Positions 59,963 to 64,000 of a stretch of DNA of 64,000 nucleotides are shown in pieces. The notes under the pieces are model-generated. The model searched no databases. It worked only from the letters and a program-made list of their open reading frames with translations, and was not told where the DNA came from. Source of the stretch: Endozoicomonas ascidiicola (GTDB lineage: Bacteria; Pseudomonadota; Gammaproteobacteria; Pseudomonadales; Endozoicomonadaceae); the NCBI RefSeq assembly GCF_001646945.1, contig NZ_LUTV01000002.1:1-64000 (forward strand). Direction: 5' to 3'. The first letter of the stretch is position 1. Every line of letters starts with the position of its first letter. A program made the translations under genes and the position numbers.

Positions 59963-59993
59963 GTTACATCAGATAACACTCAGGAGATGAACG

Positions 59994-61397
59994 TTATACG
60001 GAGTAGTACAGATCGAACTCAACAGGGTGAGTGGTCTGGCTAACCGCAAGACACTCTTCCTTCTTCAGTTCGATGTAACCGTCGATCATGTCGTCGGTGA
60101 ATACGCCACCGGCGGTCAGGAATTCACGGTCTGCGTCCAGAGCAGCCAGCGCTTCTTCGAAGCTTTCAGCTACGGTTGGGATTTCAGCGGCTTCTTCTGG
60201 TGGCAGGTCGTACAGATCCTTGTCAGCAGCGTCGCCAGGGTGGATCTTGTTTTTGATGCCGTCCAGACCAGCCATCATCAGAGCAGCGAAGGCCAAGTAT
60301 GGGTTAGCGGTTGGATCAGGGAAGCGTACTTCGATACGACGGGCCTTAGGGCTGTTGACGTAAGGAATACGGATAGAAGCAGAACGGTTACGGGCAGAGT
60401 AAGCCAGCATTACCGGAGCTTCGAAACCAGGAATCAGACGCTTGTAGGAGTTAGTAGAAGCGTTAGCGAAAGCGTTGATGGCTTTAGCATGTTTGATAAC
60501 ACCACCGATGTAGTACAGCGCTTCTTCAGACAGACCGGCATAGCCGTCGCCCGCAAACAGGTTTTCACCGTTCTTGGACAGAGACATGTGTACGTGCATA
60601 CCGGAACCATTGTCGCCTACCAGCGGCTTGGGCATAAAGGTAGCGGTTTTGCCATAAGCGTGAGCAACGTTATGAACGGCATACTTGAGGATCTGAACTT
60701 CGTCAGCTTTCTTAACCAGTGTGTTGAACTTAACACCGATTTCACACTGACCAGCAGTACCCACTTCGTGGTGATGCACTTCAACTTCAAGACCCTGAGC
60801 TTCCATGGCTTCACACATAGCGCCACGAAGATCGTGCAGAGAGTCAACAGGAGGAACCGGGAAGTAACCGCCTTTTACTTTAGGACGGTGACCCGTGTTA
60901 CCACCTTCAAACTTGGCGTTAGAAGACCAGGCCGCTTCTTCAGAATTTACTTCGTAAGAAGCACCGGAGATATCAACGTTCCACTTAACGTCGTCAAATA
61001 CGAAGAACTCTGGCTCTGGGCCAAAGAAAGCGGTGTCGGCAATACCGGTAGACTTCAAATATTCTTCAGCGCGCTTGGCAACGGAACGTGGGTCACGCTC
61101 ATAACCCTGCATGGTTGAAGGCTCAACGATGTCGCAACGCAGGTTCAGAGTAGAAGCTTCGGTGAAAGGATCGATAGTGGCCGTGTCGTCCACTGGCATC
61201 AGAATCATGTCGGATTCGTTAATGCCCTTCCAGCCCGCGATGGAGGAGCCATCGAACATTTTACCGATTTCGAAGAACTCATCATCGATTTCACTGATGG
61301 GGATGGATACGTGCTGCTCTTTACCTTTGGTATCGGTGAAGCGCATATCTACCCACTTAACGTCATGTTCCTTAATCAGGCTAAGAGTCTTCGACAT
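59994..61397 (-). CDS. glnA: Glutamine synthetase type I (GlnA)
   Basis: A 467-residue cytoplasmic enzyme (glutamate + NH3 + ATP to glutamine). Motifs: [17 protein letters not shown] (about 48-64), [15 protein letters not shown], the ammonium/ATP-site [17 protein letters not shown] (about 267-283), [17 protein letters not shown], and the adenylylation Tyr in [11 protein letters not shown] (about 394-404, Tyr 398). The NtrC-dependent arrangement upstream has a sigma-54 promoter and an NtrC site. It converges with the giant gene rather than preceding ntrBC directly. Confidence 0.97.
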   Translation of the reverse strand: MSKTLSLIKEHDVKWVDMRFTDTKGKEQHVSIPISEIDDEFFEIGKMFDGSSIAGWKGINESDMILMPVDDTATIDPFTEASTLNLRCDIVEPSTMQGYERDPRSVAKRAEEYLKSTGIADTAFFGPEPEFFVFDDVKWNVDISGASYEVNSEEAAWSSNAKFEGGNTGHRPKVKGGYFPVPPVDSLHDLRGAMCEAMEAQGLEVEVHHHEVGTAGQCEIGVKFNTLVKKADEVQILKYAVHNVAHAYGKTATFMPKPLVGDNGSGMHVHMSLSKNGENLFAGDGYAGLSEEALYYIGGVIKHAKAINAFANASTNSYKRLIPGFEAPVMLAYSARNRSASIRIPYVNSPKARRIEVRFPDPTANPYLAFAALMMAGLDGIKNKIHPGDAADKDLYDLPPEEAAEIPTVAESFEEALAALDADREFLTAGGVFTDDMIDGYIELKKEECLAVSQTTHPVEFDLYYSV

Positions 61398-61536
61398 TTT
61401 TATTTCCTCCAGAGGACAAACACCGCGCTGTAATGCCAGGCTCTATTGACATAAGAATCAGGCGGTTACTGATCAATTTCTGAATACTTTTTGTTAATGC
61501 AAAAAAGTAACAGAGAAAAGTGCTTGCTGGAGCAAT

Positions 61537-61552
61537 AGCAATTGCTATGCCA
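61537..61552 (-). promoter_or_regulatory. Sigma-54 promoter of glnA
   Basis: Read on the minus strand it is TGGCATAGCAATTGCT, with perfect GG-N10-GC spacing. The predicted start is near 61526, about 130 nt before the glnA ATG. It uses the same half-elements as the urt and ure promoters. Confidence 0.85.
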
Positions 61553-61660
61553 TTTTCCGGTAATTAGCGTGGAAGCCCGATAACGTCTAGGTTCGATAAG
61601 CTGCCCCCTTGCCATTTGCCCTCTATTGCGTTCTTCAGAGAGTTCGCCAAGAACACATAC

Positions 61661-61679
61661 TGCACCAAAATAGTGCGCC
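61661..61679. promoter_or_regulatory. NtrC enhancer site upstream of glnA
   Basis: TGCACCAAAATAGTGCGCC matches the NtrC palindrome with one weaker arm, about 135-150 bp upstream of the predicted transcription start. A further half-site, CAGTGCAGGAG, follows at about 61702. Confidence 0.75.
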
Positions 61680-61919
61680 ATAACTCAATAGAGAGCCAAA
61701 ACAGTGCAGGAGATCTTCTCTTACGTCCACCACCTTGCCAGCGCAGAAAAGTGTACTCCCTTTACCCAACTATTTGCACTTTTACTTACACTGGTAGATA
61801 TATCCACTAATCGGATTTGAGCAGACGTTCAGACTGTCCAGAAGGCTACGTTTTTCGTTATAATGTGTAGCTAGCACTCGAATACCTGCCGTACTAAATC
61901 CCCAAGAGCCACCAGACCC

Positions 61920-63380
61920 ATGAAGTTCATCATTAAACTGTTCCCGGAAATCACCATCAAAAGTGCTCCGGTAAGAAAACGCTTTATTAAAATGCTGCGA
62001 CAGAACCTTCGCACCATTCTTAAGCGCGTGGATGAAGACATTGATGTCTCTGGCACCTGGGATTACGTCGAAGTCACGACCAGCCACAATGATGAAATTC
62101 TCATTGCTGAAATCAGTGACCACCTCAGCCACATTCCTGGCATTGCCTACTGGCTTCAGGTGGCTGAACACAAACTGATCAGCCTTGACGATATTCTGGA
62201 AAAAGCACTGGAAGCCCATGCAGACAGTCTGGAAGGAAAAACCTTCTGTGTACGTTGCAACCGCCACGGTAAACATGACTTCCAGTCCATCGACGTAGAA
62301 CGTTTCGTTGGCGGCGGTCTGAACCAGCAAAGCAAAGCTAAAGGCGTCAGTCTGAAAGACCCTGAAGTCACTGTGCGTATCGATATCAAACATGATCGCT
62401 ACTTCATGACTCAAAAGCGTGGAGAAGGCCTTGGTGGTTATCCTCTTGGTTCTCAAGAACCTGTGCTGTCTCTAATTTCTGGTGGTTTTGACTCCACCGT
62501 TTCCAGCTTCCTGACCATGAAGCGCGGCATTCGCACACACTTCTGCTTTTTCAACCTTGGCGGCCATGCCCATGAGTTGGCGGTTAAAGAAGTGGCATTT
62601 TACTTATGGAACCGCTTTGGCGCTTCGCATCGGGTTAAGTTTGTCACGATTCCTTTTGAAGGCGTGGTGGAAGAAATCCTCACCAAGGTTGATAACTCCC
62701 AGATGGGGGTCATTCTCAAACGAATGATGCTGCGAGCTGCCACCAAGGTGGGCGAAGAAATGAAAATGTCAGCACTAGTAACCGGCGAAGCCATTGGTCA
62801 GGTTTCCAGCCAGACGCTGCCCAACCTTGCGGTCATTGATTCAGTGACGGATGCATTGGTTCTCAGACCTCTGATCACCATGGACAAGCAGGCCATTATT
62901 GATATTTCCATCGATATTGGCACCGAAGAGTTTGTTCGTAATATTCCGGAATACTGCGCGGTTATCTCCAAGAACCCGACGACTCGAGCTAAAGAAGACA
63001 GAGTTGCCCACGAAGAGTCCAAATTCGACTTTGACGTTCTGGAACAGGCCATCACTGATCGTCGTATGGTGTCTATTCACGACATCATCGCCGATGACTT
63101 GTCCCGCGAGGAAGTAGAGGTTTACAGCGAAGTGCCTCAAGGCGAAGTGATTATCGATATCCGCCATCACACTGAGCAGGAAATCAAACCCTTCTCCATG
63201 CCTGACCGGGAAGTGATCGAAATCCCGTTTTACCGGCTCAGATCCCATTTCCCGGAACTGGACAAAACCCGTCATTACCTGCTCTACTGCGAAAAAGGCG
63301 TGATGAGCCAGCTGCACGCTATGCACCTGCGTGAAGAAGGGCATAACAATGTTGGGGTTTACAGCCCGGCAGAAAAATAA
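61920..63380 (+). CDS. thiI: tRNA sulfurtransferase ThiI with rhodanese domain
   Basis: A 486-residue cytoplasmic enzyme for 4-thiouridine-8 of tRNA and the thiazole of thiamine. Starts MKFIIKLFPEITIKSAPVRK. A THUMP domain (about 60-165) precedes the PP-loop ATP-binding motif LISGGFDSTVSS (about 183-194). The conserved Cys 344-type region EYCAVISKNPTTRAKED (about 344-360) and a C-terminal rhodanese domain with active Cys in LLYCEKGVMSQLHA (about 458-471) are both present. It is divergent from glnA. Confidence 0.95.
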   Translation: MKFIIKLFPEITIKSAPVRKRFIKMLRQNLRTILKRVDEDIDVSGTWDYVEVTTSHNDEILIAEISDHLSHIPGIAYWLQVAEHKLISLDDILEKALEAHADSLEGKTFCVRCNRHGKHDFQSIDVERFVGGGLNQQSKAKGVSLKDPEVTVRIDIKHDRYFMTQKRGEGLGGYPLGSQEPVLSLISGGFDSTVSSFLTMKRGIRTHFCFFNLGGHAHELAVKEVAFYLWNRFGASHRVKFVTIPFEGVVEEILTKVDNSQMGVILKRMMLRAATKVGEEMKMSALVTGEAIGQVSSQTLPNLAVIDSVTDALVLRPLITMDKQAIIDISIDIGTEEFVRNIPEYCAVISKNPTTRAKEDRVAHEESKFDFDVLEQAITDRRMVSIHDIIADDLSREEVEVYSEVPQGEVIIDIRHHTEQEIKPFSMPDREVIEIPFYRLRSHFPELDKTRHYLLYCEKGVMSQLHAMHLREEGHNNVGVYSPAEK

Positions 63381-63447
63381 GATTTTATGAAAACCGCAGG
63401 AGTCACAATAAGGCATTGTGACTGCCTCAAACTTTGGAGTAGCAAGG

Positions 63448-63963
63448 ATGAAACTGGCACTTATCGCCGCGGTAGCTGACAATAACGCCATTGGCATCAA
63501 CAACAAAATGCCCTGGTATCTGCCAGGTGATTTGCGCTACTTCAAAGCAGTGACCATGGGAAAGCCCATTATTATGGGTCGTAAAACCTTTGATTCTTTG
63601 CGAAAACCACTGCCAGGCAGAACCAATATAGTGATCACCCGAGATACCAGCTGGCATCATGACGGTGTAAAAGTGGTTCATCATCTGCAAGATGCTATTT
63701 CGCTCGCAGAAGATGTAGCCCTGATTAATGGCAATGAAGAGATTATGGTGATTGGTGGTGAGCAGATTTATCGTCAGGCTATCGCTCAAGCCACTCGACT
63801 TTACCTGACCCGTGTATACCAAAGTTTTGACGGCGATGCTTTTTTCCCGGAATTTGATCAACAACAGTGGCGGGAAACCTCAAGAGAAGACATTCATTCT
63901 GACGAAGAAGAGTCCATTAATTACAGCTATCTTGTTTTAGATAGAGCTCATCAAGACTCTTAA
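63448..63963 (+). CDS. folA: Dihydrofolate reductase FolA
   Basis: 171 residues from ATG 63448, which has AAGG close upstream and the standard start MKLALIAAVADNNAIGINNK. The longer frame to 63418 has no support. Motifs include the substrate loop MPWYLPGDLRYFK (about 21-33), the catalytic Asp in that loop, IIMGRKTFDSL, LPGRTNIVITR and VIGGEQIY (about 105-112). It lies 67 nt downstream of thiI on the same strand. The window ends about 40 bp past its stop. Confidence 0.95.
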   Translation: MKLALIAAVADNNAIGINNKMPWYLPGDLRYFKAVTMGKPIIMGRKTFDSLRKPLPGRTNIVITRDTSWHHDGVKVVHHLQDAISLAEDVALINGNEEIMVIGGEQIYRQAIAQATRLYLTRVYQSFDGDAFFPEFDQQQWRETSREDIHSDEEESINYSYLVLDRAHQDS

Positions 63964-64000
63964 TTTAATATCCCCTTCAGTGCGTTTTTATAAAATGCGC

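Noticed and set aside
60027-61118. 363-codon plus-strand frame antisense to glnA
   Set aside because: Lies wholly within the glnA coding region; long antisense frames are expected from glnA codon bias, and no motif or RBS was seen.
61782-62456. 224-codon minus-strand frame opposite thiI
   Set aside because: Mirror frame of the THUMP/PP-loop region of thiI without any recognisable domain.

Overview
The window reads as chromosome of a gammaproteobacterium of the Oceanospirillales type, most likely an Endozoicomonas-like animal symbiont. This is inference: the support is the gene content (glnA/ntrBC with a DUF4124 gene, thiI, folA, a Hut-type haem system, a YihG-type acyltransferase), moderate GC, many small palindromic or MITE-like repeats, and a very large effector-like multidomain protein. 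No rRNA, tRNA or CRISPR was seen.

Layout. 1-189: tail of an ISL3-type transposase. 492-1718: gltS. 1719-7457: urea ABC transporter urtABCDE (minus strand). 7960-13329: complete urease operon ureDABCEFG plus a mini-HupE/UreJ-like gene. 13361-14617: orphan protein. 14836-19549: metal/arsenic island (ArsR regulator, SO_0444-type permease, YiiM MOSC protein, methyltransferase, ACR3 pump, second ArsR). 19721-20370: IS200/IS605 element next to an IS630 remnant. 20651-29227: DeoR-type regulator, YihG-like acyltransferase, 1218-residue secreted SPOR protein, small secreted protein, GnnA/GnnB-like pair. 29265-44717: Fur-type haem/iron locus (hutX, hutW, hutDCB, exbD, exbB, tonB, two TonB-dependent receptors), interrupted by an IS630-family element and a Lon-like AAA+ gene. 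44769-49593: small envelope proteins, Asp/Glu racemase, YhhN protein, fimbrial-type chaperone. 49698-61397: ntrC, ntrB, DUF4124 gene, a 6.2-kb gene for a giant protein, glnA. 61920-63963: thiI and folA.

How it works together. Nitrogen scavenging dominates. urtA, ureD and glnA each have a sigma-54 promoter of the form TGGCAT-N5-TTGCT, NtrC-like palindromes lie upstream of glnA and ntrB, and the NtrB/NtrC pair itself is encoded here. Urea import, urease and ammonia assimilation therefore look like one NtrC regulon, which fits recycling of host urea. The haem locus forms a second module: three good Fur boxes precede tonB and the two receptors.

The most striking find is a 172-bp terminal-inverted-repeat element inserted twice in the giant gene (58102-58273 and 59542-59713). 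Each copy is flanked by its own perfect 8-bp target duplication. Element plus duplication is 180 bp (60 codons), and both copies are read in the same single open frame, so the element has added the same ~57-residue peptide to the protein twice. This resembles the Rickettsia palindromic elements in behaviour. Several other MITE-like palindromes sit in nitrogen-control regions (urtA-urtB, urt-ure, upstream of ntrB).
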